From the NCBI GenBank assembly GCA_022453515.1, contig JAJNNY010000004.1, forward strand, positions 1,240,001-1,304,000: DNA of 64,000 bases, read 5' to 3'. The notes under the pieces are model-generated. The model was given only the letters and a program-made list of their open reading frames with translations. It ran no database searches and was not told the DNA's origin. The translations under genes and the position numbers were made by a program. Shown here piece by piece: positions 1-12,000 of this stretch (position 1 is the first letter of the stretch; every line of letters starts with the position of its first letter). Source of the DNA: Astrocystis sublimbata. Its lineage: Eukaryota; Ascomycota; Sordariomycetes; Xylariales; Xylariaceae.

Positions 1-3000
1 CTCACCATATGAGAAGTCATTAAGTCTGTCTGTACGGAGTAGTTATCGCGTAACTGATCGGAGAAAGTGGTTCAGTACTGTCTAGCAAAGACCCCTATGC
101 ACGAGCCGTGAAGAACCGCCCATAAGGCAGGTGTGAAGGCAGAGCTCGTGTTCATGCAGCCCATCTCTCGGCAGCATTCCGCGGGCCCTGCCCTGTAGAC
201 TGGTGCGATCCGAAAGGTTCTGATGCGTTATCTAGATACATGAGCCTATCTAGTGAAAGTCCGTAACTGTTGTCTGCGGTAAGAGATCGGGATAGTAGGA
301 TGAGGAAGCTTGGTACACGTGTAGGTGGTGTTGCTATGCGACTTGGAGAACCCTTAACATGAGATACATGGTAGTTTACTCTACGAGACTATCTGCAGTG
401 ACAACGAGCCGAGTTTAGCTAGCAAGGTGGTGTATCGTCTATTTTGTCTACTTGCTCCTGCCCCTTTTCCTCCCACGAACTGTGATTGGGTGTCCCCCCG
501 ATTCATCTCTGAAAACATACACAAAGGGCGAACATAGTTGCATTGAGTGTCGTATACGCGCAGTAATGCTTCATACCTAGTTGTAAATCATCCATGTATG
601 TTAAATTCTGATGTGTATGAAGCTGTTAGGACCTCCTTCGTTATGCCATAGAGGAGGCAGGTGCATCTGGTACTAGATGTCTTTCCCCTGCAATGTAGAT
701 TCTATCACCCCGAACCAGCTAGCTACATGCTCTTTCTCTGCAATGTATCAGGTACATTCTATGTTAGGGAGTATGTACAGGTACAACGCTTTGCGTCGGT
801 AGTTCGTGGCCTGGACCCACGACTTCTCACGTCACAAGGTCTATGCAGAGGCTAGCACCTCGAATTCGCACAATGGCCGCTACGGCAATGGGGTGGCTTT
901 GACTTCGACTTAGACAAAACTAGGCAATGGGAAAGGCGGTAAGACCGATATATACGGCGTATATTCTATGAATTGCTGTCTTCAAACTGTTGATTGCATG
1001 TATAGAGGTGGAAAGGCATAGAATCTCGGTGTGGTCCACGTGCCGCCTAATGTAAGGAAGGACATTCTCAGCACTAAGTAGTAAGTATGCTCTATAGCGC
1101 TTACCAACTGTGACTCGAGGCAGTGTTTACAGAGTTCCATTGCAGGATCAGCAGCTACATCAAAGAGGAGTTTGTTCAACGCCCGGTGTAACGTCCAGAG
1201 GTCGTAATTTGTATGTGTAACACAGATTTGACGTATCTGCACGAAGTGATCCAGCACAGCTCAGCCTGCTTGTATATTGGTGTTTACTGAAGCTCAACTG
1301 GCAGTGAGGATCCAAATAATAAGCTTATCTGACACAAGCCGAAGAATCTTTTGTCACCGGTACCAGAGCCTCTTCGCCGAGCGACCTCCGCTCTTTTAGG
1401 GCGCTTCTCTCGGCCAACTCACGCACGATGGACATATAACAAACAGTAGGGTCTACGTAGAAGTACGCAATAGCGCGACAGCTTATTACCCACTGCTTGA
1501 TACGGCCAGTTTGGGTGGCGCGGAACAAGCACTCCCTCAGCCTGGTGCTACATCGCACTGAATATTACCGTGTTCAGCCGCCAACACGGACAATTTCATG
1601 CGTGGTAAGTTGGATGCAGGACAAATTAGCAACTGCAACATGACTAGTACACATAACGAGGAGTGACTTTGCTGCTTACAGCACTTAAATAAGACCACGA
1701 GGCCAGACCGTTACTCAGTCATATGATGAGATGTTGGCTGCGTACAAACTGTCCAACTGCATTCTTACCACACATAATTCTCATGCTAAAATATCATCAC
1801 AGCCTAGTAATCGCAGGCGTTTCCTGGTTAGGCGGCTCGACCGCTGTTCTGTGTATTCAGCCTTGTGTAACTGTCGAGACGGTGTCAATGCCTCATCGCC
1901 GAAGGGATGATCGTGGCGGTGCTCATGACTTTTCTCATTGTCCTGGGGATCTGGGCCGCTTGAGCCTCATGGACAACCTCCGACGGGACGAGCCGAGGAA
2001 TGCAGCAACATGCAGAGCGAGCTCCTGCGATCTAAGAGCCGTCATGGGCCTGTGGCAAGAATACTAAGAGCAGGTTTGACATTATTCCAGAGCGCGTTGA
2101 AGTGGACTGGGATGCACCAACAATAAACCCACCTCGTCCCAGCCTGGCCCAGGCCCAGTACTGGTTTCTATGATGAACACACCGGTCGGCTTTGACGCAG
2201 GCGGTTACGAATGCATCTGGACGCGCGTACGCATTCAAGTTCAGTGGGACAATAATATCACTGACCGATCGATCGGAACTGAGGCGATGAAGATGGACGG
2301 CAGCAACGGCAAAGGGAACGTTCCGTTCGCGACCCATTCATTGTGCTACGTCTCGACGTGCCTGAGCGTCAAAAGCACCACTCATTCGAAGATTGAGTCC
2401 TAGTTCAGAGCATCGAAAATCGCGACAATTCAAGGTGAGCGCAATGAATTCGCCAGCGCGAAAAGGCGGGAAAATCGAGCGAAGATAGACGTCCAGAACC
2501 TGGGTGACTGAACAGGCAGTGTGCATGAGGCGGACATGGAGCGGAGCCGAGCCTTTTCTGTATCTCCTCTGTCAGTCTGCCCGACTGTGGGACGATACCC
2601 GCGGAAACGGCAACGTCTGGGACTTTTGGGCGCTTCGATCTGTAGGTCCTGTCGCTTTGATGCCAGTGCTCTGCTCCACGAGGCCTCGCAATCTGTTGCG
2701 TGCTGCTGGGCCAGAGTCTGGGTCGGTTTGATTTGCTAAGTCCACCGCAAAGGTCCTTCAGAAATGGGGAGGTATCTCGAAGAGCCCTGTGTCGCACTGA
2801 TCAACGAGAGAGAGAGGAGCCTGGGGGTGAAAAGGAAGTCGTCTGGTTGGACGTCGAGTTCTTGAATGCGGAGATTATAGTACAGCAGCGAATCAGGAGC
2901 GAGAGGGCGGCTCTCTCGAGCCAAAGTACCTAATTGCTAAGCTGACCGCTCTTCTTGGCTCAAAATGCCACCAAAAAGACTGAGTTTCTATGGCTTTTGC

Positions 3001-3905
3001 GCGACGAAAGAGCGGCTTTGCACGCACACTTTGCACCCTCGCACGACCCCAGCAAGCCTGGGGCATCGTGCGCCTTGCCCTGGTACACTAGTCTGTGTCC
3101 TGTCTAGGGCCGCAACCCAATGCGTTCATCAGAATCATCACCACTACCACTGTAGTACCCTGGCAAGCTCGAGAGCTTCGAACCCGCCTCGACCCGCACG
3201 TAGCTCGAAAGAGCAGAGGCGAGAGGTTCTGCAGAGGTCCCAAGGGGCTGGTGACAGGATTGGGAGGGGGGTCGAGGGGGTGTTGCTTTAGAATAGGTGG
3301 ATATCTCAGGGCTGGACTAAGGGACTATTAAATGGTTCCCGAGATTGAGCCCCTGTCCGGCCTGTACCCAGGTACGAAGCAACTACCAGACGCCTACCTT
3401 GTCGACCTTGTCATGTTATTCGATGTTTCTCCTGCAGACTGAGTCAGCTCAGGTCCAGTTGGTCCCAATCTACGAATAAGGCTGAAACTCCTGGTCCCTC
3501 GCAGCTTGGAGATCTCATCTTGTATCTCGAGAATCCGGTTTTGCGTGAGACGACGGTAGGGATGGCCGTCCGACGCCTTATGTGCAACTATGCGTACACA
3601 TACTTACATAACATAACGCTACAGTTAGTAGCAGTAGTGATCCATGGCTTGACTTTCAAACAGAGCTACACCATCATCAGAGGCTAGTACCCAGCCATGC
3701 ATCTGCTAGGTAGGCGTAGGTAGTGTAGATGCATACTAGACATGTCAGCACCTTCTTTCTCCGCCATCATCCTGGCCATCACGCACACTAAGTACGTCGT
3801 GCTGTCAAGCTCATCACATACTACTAAGGTTAAGTGCCTACGTAGTCGTAAAAAGAACAATATTACTCGACTACCACACACAATCAAAAGCAGGGCCTTA
3901 GCATG

Positions 3906-3939
3906 CAATGGCAGTGTCTCCGCGGAGACTCTGCTATTG
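3906..3939. repeat. Near-perfect 34-bp palindrome
   Basis: The two 17-base arms pair at 15 of 17 positions. The mismatches are 3910/3935 and 3915/3930. The central 14 bases (3916-3929) form a perfect palindrome around CCGCGG. It lies in non-coding DNA. It could be a dyad protein-binding site or a hairpin; no function is known. Confidence 0.85.
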
Positions 3940-5699
3940 TACGGGGTTGAGAGATACACACTGGTTTCGAGGTTGTATCTGGCGAGCCTGACATCCTGGG
4001 GTGCCTGCCACTACCTGGCTCTGCCCTGGTCTTCTACAGGTACCCGGATCACAATGGCCCCCTGTTCAGCTGTTCATATGTATAAAGGCTATAGGCGGGT
4101 CTGTCGATCTGGTGAGCGTCCCCATCGAGAATGATGGCCCTGCACAAAAAGGGACAGGCCTCGCAGGCCACCACAGTCAGGACGTCTCTTTCCGCCATGG
4201 TAGGGATCAAGGTAGCTACGATGCGATGTTCCGAGCTCGGTACCAGGTCTGCTTCCACTTGAAACGGAGACCTGGTAGACCGATTGGCGTTGTGGAGCAT
4301 GGCAGTTCGCCATTCAGTGCCATTCACCCTTCGGCTGCCATTTCCTCGATATACCGAAGGCCTCGCTGCCTCATCGCCCCGTAGACCGATGTCCCTGTCG
4401 ACTGTGTGTCTGTCATGTCTCCAGTCCGTGGGAAGCGATGCCAAGCCCAACCGCCGCCATCTGACGGCGAGCGTTCCTGCATGGCCTTGCCGCTCGGATA
4501 GCCATGTGGCTCGAATGTGCGACGGCGGCGAGGACCTCGAGGCGAGTTGCGTCTGACACGCTTTCCCGTCTGACACATTTTACTCGACCTTACCGAATAC
4601 GCACACAACCTCTTTTTCCTATTGCATCGCAGCCACCAACACACGCTTTCCTCATTCAATGGTGATCGTGAGTTAGCTAGTTACTGTGGCTAATCAGTTA
4701 AGGTGGTTGGTGTCGCTGTGCATTTTGACGATCCCGCACATGTCTCGCTAGTTCGGGAGCCTCATGTCTAATTATAGCGCCACGGCACCCAAAATGACTG
4801 GTGCAGTAGACCATCTATTCATTAGAGGAATGGAGGAGTCCCCGCTGATGATGCCTTCAATTGTGCAAGTTTCAGTTAACGCGCAGCGCCAACCAACAAT
4901 TCATTGTTGACTGGCCCCAGCAAATCCTTGCCGACAAGTATCGTGAATAGCTCACCCACTGATTTCGCGCCAAAGCCTAAATTCTTACAGAGAATCCAGG
5001 CCAACAAGTGGCCCAATTCGACTGAGAAAATGAATGGGCTAGTGTGTTGTTGGTGGCTGTTCCGCCCAGTGAAACGTCATTGCTCCCCAGAATTGAAGTA
5101 TGCGCGGGATGTAACAGAGACGCCATCAGGGATCCAAACTTTAATGCTCAATGGCGAGATGGTACCACCATGGCCTCTGCCGATCTAGATGTGAGTGTGC
5201 TAATTACAACGAGGCTATGCGTTCCGCCCGCGCATCCTATCCATCCTATCTCGCCTATGATCATGTTAGTCCAGCCTGTGCCAGGCCAGGTCCTAACAGT
5301 TAGTATTGCATTGTATATTCATGGCAACAGGCTCTCGGAGAACGCAACAATAACCAATCCGAGATGGTTTGAATGGCTCGAGTCCATTCCCTGTAGTATT
5401 TTTTCTACGTTGTCTGACAAATAGTTCGCCAAGTGTCGCCGCTTCAGCTACGATGCTGGAGGAGCGAGCTTCCAGCTCTTAGTAACAGTGAGACTTGTTC
5501 GGAATTTAGGTGGTTACCCAATCGGTAGCATACCATAGTGTCGGGTCCGATCGGTCTTCAGCAGAGGACTTCCTTCGCTGCAAGTGAGATGCCAAACCTG
5601 CACCTTGCACCTTGCTTACTGGCTATTCTGACCCAACAGCGTGGCTTTCTGAACCAAGTGCTTACACCATGTCTCATCATGAGAACTGCGCACGGGGAT

Positions 5700-5718
5700 G
5701 GGGGGGGGGGGGGGGGGG
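5700..5718. repeat. G19 homopolymer
   Basis: Nineteen consecutive G residues lie in non-coding sequence, followed by C and later by a run of six T. The exact length may be affected by sequencing error, as is usual for such runs. G-quadruplex formation is possible. Confidence 0.85.
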
Positions 5719-7702
5719 CGCTTTTTTACGGTGCTCAATTGCTATCACGCAACCAGGTCACGCATTCTTCTCACCAGCAATGGTGTATGTAGAAAAGATG
5801 CAATTCGCGTCGCGTGCGCAACCAACAAAAAGTGCCAAGGCTAAATAAGCTTCTTCTAAGCACTATGGCGTCGTTGGCACGCGCTGGACTGGCGACGTGC
5901 ATTTATAGTTTCGTTCGACCACATGCAAACCGCAACATGAAGCCTAACAGGTGTTAGTGAGTTGCGCGAGCGAAGCAGGCTGACATACTAAGCATTTTTA
6001 GTATTCTCATGCACTTTCTTATAGTATAATTATGTGGCTGTACTGTACTGTCATACTTATTCTGAAACCAACTGATGATGTTCCATTTTAAGCTAACTGT
6101 TGCTTTTGGGTATGACACATACTGTTCTTGTTCTGTTGCTGCAATGACGCTCGCCAACAGTTAGAAAGTCCCGATATTCGGCTTTGGGCGTTAGCTGTAA
6201 GATGCACCAAGTGCTGATTCTTCTCCGTCTGTTATTAACACCTGCAGAGTTTCATGAAATCCGCCGAGCGAGCTAGATTGGTCTGGTTCTTCCTCTGCGT
6301 GAAGTGTGGCTTTGCTTGTCCATGGCTTAGACTGATAGTTGTGGAATACGGCGCATTTGGTGGCAACAAAAGATATCGTTGTGTAACTATGCACCCAAGT
6401 CTCCGGGTTCAAGGCTGCAGCATGATTATGTGTAAGTCGGTAGATGCTCACCGTAGTGCACCCAACTTACGGCAAATGCGGCACTGCATTCATTTCCTTG
6501 CTAGGATAGGTACGGCGTACACATCCATCATTATCATCAGATTCTATCGTCATACACAGAAAATGTACTCGTAACAATTACTATTCCTGATGGCTTCACT
6601 GCAATGCCGAAAGCGAGGTTGTGACCCTGTCTCGTCGCGTTTCGTACTAAATCAGCCGCCCGTAATGTCATGGTGTTGCGTTAATTAACCTCCTGTATGC
6701 ATACCTACAGAATTGGCAATAGTACTAGGTATCACAAGGGCATATATAAGAACCCGTTGTCCGTTCCTACGCATACGCATATGCAGGCGATATGGCGGTT
6801 TAATCCCCACATGGCTAACTCAGGTTGACCTAGCTTCAGCTTGGGGGCAAGATAGGCTCTCAGGCGCTCTCAATCTCTCGCCGTTGATTCGTCAGTTCCC
6901 GTCGACTTTCAACTCATGATGTTATATTTAGCTAGCTACATCGAGCTAGCTCCCTGCATCCTCTGGGAAACCGCTAGATTCTCGACGATGCTACTGTTAC
7001 TGTTGTTCAATCTACTGTTTTGCCTTTACTTGGCTCCCGTATTTCAGTTTACGGTGGTTTGGTCGTCGCTTCTCCAGTCCCATGATACATGTCATGCCAT
7101 GTCTAACCCAAACATCAATCATTGTTTAATGAATTAATGTACACTACACTGGCGAGACTGGCATGGCTGGGCCAGGTAGTATATTGCGATCGTTGCTTAT
7201 CGGCCGACCCTGCAACAACGTGCGTTACCGATGAACCCTTGGCAGACATAAGTATACCCCGGAGAGGAACCCCATTTCCCGTTAGCTTCATAAAAATAGT
7301 ACAACTAGGTAGGAAGAGTTCAATCACGTATCCAAGCGTAGTGGGAAATCAAATGGCTTTCTCTTGTCATTCTAGATTCTCCCTCAGAGACCCACGGTTT
7401 TGGATATCTACAAAGTAGGCAGTGGTTGGTAAAACATGGTAGCTGCTTTGGCCACAGTGCCCTGGCGCTCTAAGTTTCCCCCCAAGGTTTAAAAAAATAC
7501 AAGATGGAAGAAGAAGAAAACCCAATGCTTTAGCGTACAACCATTTTCCCAAAATGCCCAAAGTCCGGCTAGCTATGCAAAAGAAACACCTGGGTATGCA
7601 AACGTCCCTATCGGACTGTCCAAAGTCATCTCAATTCTTGGGTATGCTCTTTGATTTCGAAAACAAAACAAGTGGAAGGATCGCATCTTTGATATTGCGT
7701 CG

Positions 7703-9031
7703 TCACCTTCTCATGTACGGGTGCATGTCTGTCATGCCATCGTGGTGCCCACCTCGGGGGAGCGACATGGGTGGCAGCTGTTGTGACGGGGCCACTAGGT
7801 GTCCAGAAGAACTGGGGACTGATCTTATCGGGACGCTGTAGGGATCATAGCCAGAGCCTTCGTTGCCACGAAGATCCATCGTGCCGATATCGAACCGCTT
7901 CGAGCAGCCATCTTCCATATGTCTGTCGGGGACAAGTCAGCTGGGGGTTCTGGGCTTGAGGTCTTTGATGAGAAATAATATGGGCAATTCTTACCTCCTG
8001 AGCGTGTCTTTTCTCGCGAATAACCGGCCGCAGTAGTCGCATTTGTGGTTCTTCTCTTTCATATGGACGCTTTGATGGTGTCGTTGCAGATCCGTCTTCC
8101 GTACGAACTTCTTATTGCACTCCTCATACGTGCAGGAGAACGGGTACTCTCGCTTCTTATCGTGGGTTTCCATATGCGCCTTGTAGTTATAACTCCGGCT
8201 GAAGAGCTTCCCGCAACCCTCGACCTCGCACTGGAAGTTGGCCTCCTCTTTCGATGTGAGTTTGCGAGTCTGCCGCTTCGGAGCTCGTGTCGGCCGCGAA
8301 GGGCCCGGTTGTCGCCGGTCCGAAGCTAGCGAGCTCGTGCTGCCGTTGTGTGCTATATAGTACGGGTCCGCACCCATCGGCGGGTAATCAGCCTTCCCCC
8401 ACGATCCCGACGGCGCATCCGAGAGGTATCCTGAGCTGCCGGCCTGGGACCCGTAGCTGCCTGGCTCCGCCATCAGGGCGTGAGACGACCGCGGTGATGG
8501 GTATTGGGATGCCTCGCCGCCGCTGGAATAACCGTGCCCGCCTTCTAACTTAATTCGAGGCATTGGTGATGTGCTCGAATAAGGGACGGAGTGTCTGGAG
8601 GAGTTCAGGTCTGGCGAGCGAGAGGGTATGGAGGTAAGGGGGGCAGGGGCGTATGAGAGTGCGGACTCGTGCGCTAGATGTGCCGTATACGGGTCGTGAT
8701 TATACGGCGCGTGCATTGCCGAATCATAGCTGACATAAGGAACATAATCTGAGGATAACATGTTCTGCCCACCCATGGACGGGACAGAATGGATTACTGT
8801 CGGTTCCGACCACTCAGCCGAAGATGTTGCATCATAACGCTGGTGTGGGTTGTCAGAGTCCATAGCTGTGGAAGGGACGGAGCAAGGTTGTTCGTAGGTC
8901 GGGTCAACCTTGTAGTAGGGGACGAATAGATCCGGTGGTGGGTAATCAAGACTCAGACTTGGGCTTCTAGAGTAGTTTGAGTTTCGAGAGGATACCGGCG
9001 ACCTTATCAGGGACGGAGGCGAATTGTCCAT
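7703..9031 (-). CDS. Three-finger C2H2 zinc-finger transcription factor
   Basis: Two exons, 9031-7995 and 7922-7703, are split by a 72-bp intron (donor GTAAGA, acceptor CAG). Splicing restores the last finger (TLRR joined to HMEDGC) and gives a 418-residue protein. The ATG at 9031 opens the longest frame. Residues 1-250 are low-complexity, rich in Ser, Pro and Tyr, and probably regulatory. Three fingers lie near the C terminus: C268/C273/H286/H290, C300/C305/H318/H323, and C331/C334/H347/C352. The third is CCHC-like. A basic stretch (RAPKRQTRK) just before finger 1 could serve as a nuclear signal. The tail of about 65 residues is rich in Pro, Gly and Ser. It is presumably a nuclear DNA-binding regulator; the target is unknown and I cannot assign it to a named fungal regulator. 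It stands alone, with about 7.7 kb of empty sequence 3' and 5.3 kb 5'. Confidence 0.9.
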
Positions 9032-12000
9032 GGTGAGAGGTCAGCCTTTTGTATAACAGAAAGTGACGTTGATTATTATAACAACAAGCCAACTTTGACA
9101 ACGCGAGGCGCAGACAGGCAGTTCGATGAGTCGATGGGGTCTGATTATGTCAGTGACGTGGCTTGAGTGGTTGTCCGTGGATGCTGAACTATGGCTGATC
9201 TATGTAGGAACACAGAAAAAGGGCAAGCCGAAGGTGTAGGTAAGCGGGTAGATATACATAAAGTCGAATAACATGGACCCCAGGTGGGATGACATGAGTT
9301 GCAAGACTAGATGAAGACAGTAGCAGGATGTATAAGATGTACCTATACCCACAACGTACGTGACAGCTGTGACTCTGGGGGATCGCGAAAGCCCTGCTAT
9401 GGTACTATAATAAGAGGAAATGCCCAGAAGCAGTAACAGAGTTAAGGCTATCAAGGCAAAGTCGACATGTACATTACATGGTGACATGGTGTGCACTGCA
9501 GAATAGGTCCCTAGATTTGGCGTGCCAGGCGAACCTGGTAATGCCTACCTACCTTGTTTCCCAAAGTCGTCGACGATGATGGTGGCTCCTATGACCACCA
9601 GGGGGGTGCAGGCAAGAGGCCCGGCACGGCTGAACAAGGGCGGCCCTGCATGTAGCTACCTCGATGCGGTTCCTGTACCCAGGCGAGTACCTGAGAAGTA
9701 CAAGCATGATGAGATGCCTGGCGAGCCTGGCTCTGGAAAATGGAGTAGCTGGAGGGAGAGAGACAATTGGACAGGAGGGTGGAGAATAGCTGGGACTTTT
9801 ACCATGCCTACCTAGTAACACCATCCTTGGCCCAACATGTGCAGAAGCTGCGAAGATGTTACCAAAGCAGCAAGCTCCATGCAGTTGGCCCCAGTGAGTG
9901 GTCCGGCAAGGGGACCGTTGTTGAAAGGCTGCCCATGTAACAAGCATGGTGGTTTCTGCCGTGTTACCAACCTGCTGTCTCTACGGATACTCGATGACTG
10001 CGATGCTTTCATAAGCACATCTCTTTCACTGTGTACGTGCTAACGGGAACATGTCGAGCTCTCTCTCGTACTGTTGGCGGTTTGCGGTCGTACGGGGCAA
10101 TGGGAGATGGGCAAGCATGGAGATCCTTCATATCTTCGTCCTCCGCACGCCTTAAAGCGTGGCACGGTGGAAAGCGTCGGTAGTGGTCTGGTAGGGTAGA
10201 TCATGGCGCTATGTAATGTTGCTTCGTCAATGTCCGAATCGATGGCAGGGTTGCATGCCTGCCCTCTAGGGACCGATATCATCTCGTCAACACTTGACCA
10301 CCCTCAAGGGCTGTCCTGTTTCTCTTTTCTCTGGCCCTCAATCTTAATTAGGCAGCCCCATGGCCGCACCCTGTATGCCTGTCACCCCATTCTCGAAGCA
10401 ATGGGGCAGGGGAGACGGACTTCTCCATGGCAGTTCACACATCGCACTCGGCACCCTGGCTCGAGGGTGTGGGGATGTACTGTTATTATTAGTTTCAGAA
10501 GACAAATCATATCAAAAGTATGCAGTAGTGCGTCAACACTCCGCCAGTCGGTATGGGCCCAGCACCGACCGACTGTGGGTCTTACCCGATGTTTACTTGC
10601 TGGTGTTCTCGGCGGACTCTTCGAAGGACGATATCGTGAGTCAAAATAGCGTACGTTAGTAAAAGGCGTAGTGTTGTTCGCTCGAGTGCGGACGAGTCCG
10701 CACAATCACTCATTCACCCAGCTTTATTCCCATTCCCTTCACGATACCCCAGAACGCGTGATGACTGTCACGACGTGTTGGAATGGTACCTAGCTCGACT
10801 ACTACTAGCAGGACTGACAGATATTGGGCTGTAGGACAGGGGTTGGGGTGCCCTATGTTGTTGCCATAGACAATTGCTAGGGCTCTAGTTATACCTATGC
10901 TACTTACAGTACTTACTGTCAACGCGATTCAGATAGATTGGAAGCATCGAAACCCATCGATAGCATTGTTGTAGTGACTCTGATATGTTCTGTCCACGTC
11001 CGGGATGCTGGATGCGTAACAGTGGTACGTTCCGACTCAACCCAGGATGTGCAGATCTGTAAGGCTGCTTTGAACCCACAGTACCTAGCTATTTGCCCTT
11101 CTCATGAATAAATAGTTAAAAAAAGAGATGCGCCCGCCCTGTCGCAAGACGGCATACTATGGGGTGGCCAATAGAGAGATTGACGACTTCGTCAATCATC
11201 GCGTAATAACCTTTAGGGCTACAACTCCGGTGTTGTGTCGGTCGTGCCATTCGTTATCTTAAGGAGTTGTGTGCATGATTCTGTGCCGTTTTCATCCCAT
11301 GTTGAAGACGTCAAGCGTCACCCCTGGGAGCCATGGGTCCTCGGGACGCGATGCTTGCATACTTGCTGCTGTATTTTCGCGGCCCTGTACGTGCGGGGGA
11401 TGGCAGCGCTTGGCGGCCCGTTTCTTCTCGATCATTGCAGGATAGTTAGTCCGCTGTCCGCAGTTAACTGTAAGACCTAAAACTGACTTGCGTAGCCACT
11501 AACACCAAGGAACCGTCAGGTGGATCTCGGCAGATCGTGAAAGTGTCCAGGAAGGACAAGAGTTCTCTTCGATCACGCTAGGATCAATCAAAGTCTGCTA
11601 TATTTATTCTGTCTGATCCTCTTGGTCCATGGGGAGGAAACTGCTCATATTATGAATACGAACGTAACTACCATGCATGCACTCTGCGGCTAGATAGAAT
11701 GAGTCTGCGGATGGTAGCGATTGCGCACATACACAACTTACTTTGTGCGGGTTATTGCAGGGCTCAAACATAGCGGCAAACTATCCTAAATCCTGTTTCC
11801 TAGAATAGCTTGAAGCTCGCGTACTCATGTCGACAACGAGAACATATCTCCAGTGACGTGTAGTCATGAACGGACCCAGAACCTAGAATAGACCGAATGG
11901 CTAGCACTTATCCTCGTTGCCAAGGTCGTTGGCGAAGAAACTCGGTCCCGACGTACCTTTTCGAGTAAGTCGCTTAGACAATTATACAAGTGCGTTGAAC

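Larger units (their letters stand above)
1..7702. other. Gene-poor region, no supportable gene
   Basis: All six frames are broken by frequent stops. The longest open stretch (175 codons, minus, near 4.05-4.58 kb) has no ATG at its start and no recognisable domain. The base composition looks roughly balanced, so this is not an obvious AT-rich RIP-mutated transposon. Structured elements inside it, a 34-bp palindrome and a G19 run, are listed separately. It lies 3' of the isolated C2H2 gene and at the window edge, so it may continue to the left. Confidence 0.6.

Noticed and set aside
3160..3200. B-box-like GGTTCGAAGCTC on the minus strand
   Set aside because: No acceptor stem, D-arm or anticodon arm can be drawn around it, so it is not a tRNA.
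4049..4576. 175-codon minus-strand open frame in the left desert
   Set aside because: It starts with GTG, has no recognisable domain, and overlaps equally open frames on both strands. It could be chance.
9522..9815. Repeated MPGEPG-like words at about 9.52 and 9.72 kb
   Set aside because: The DNA match is short and imperfect, and the frame has no other coding features. It is treated as coincidental.
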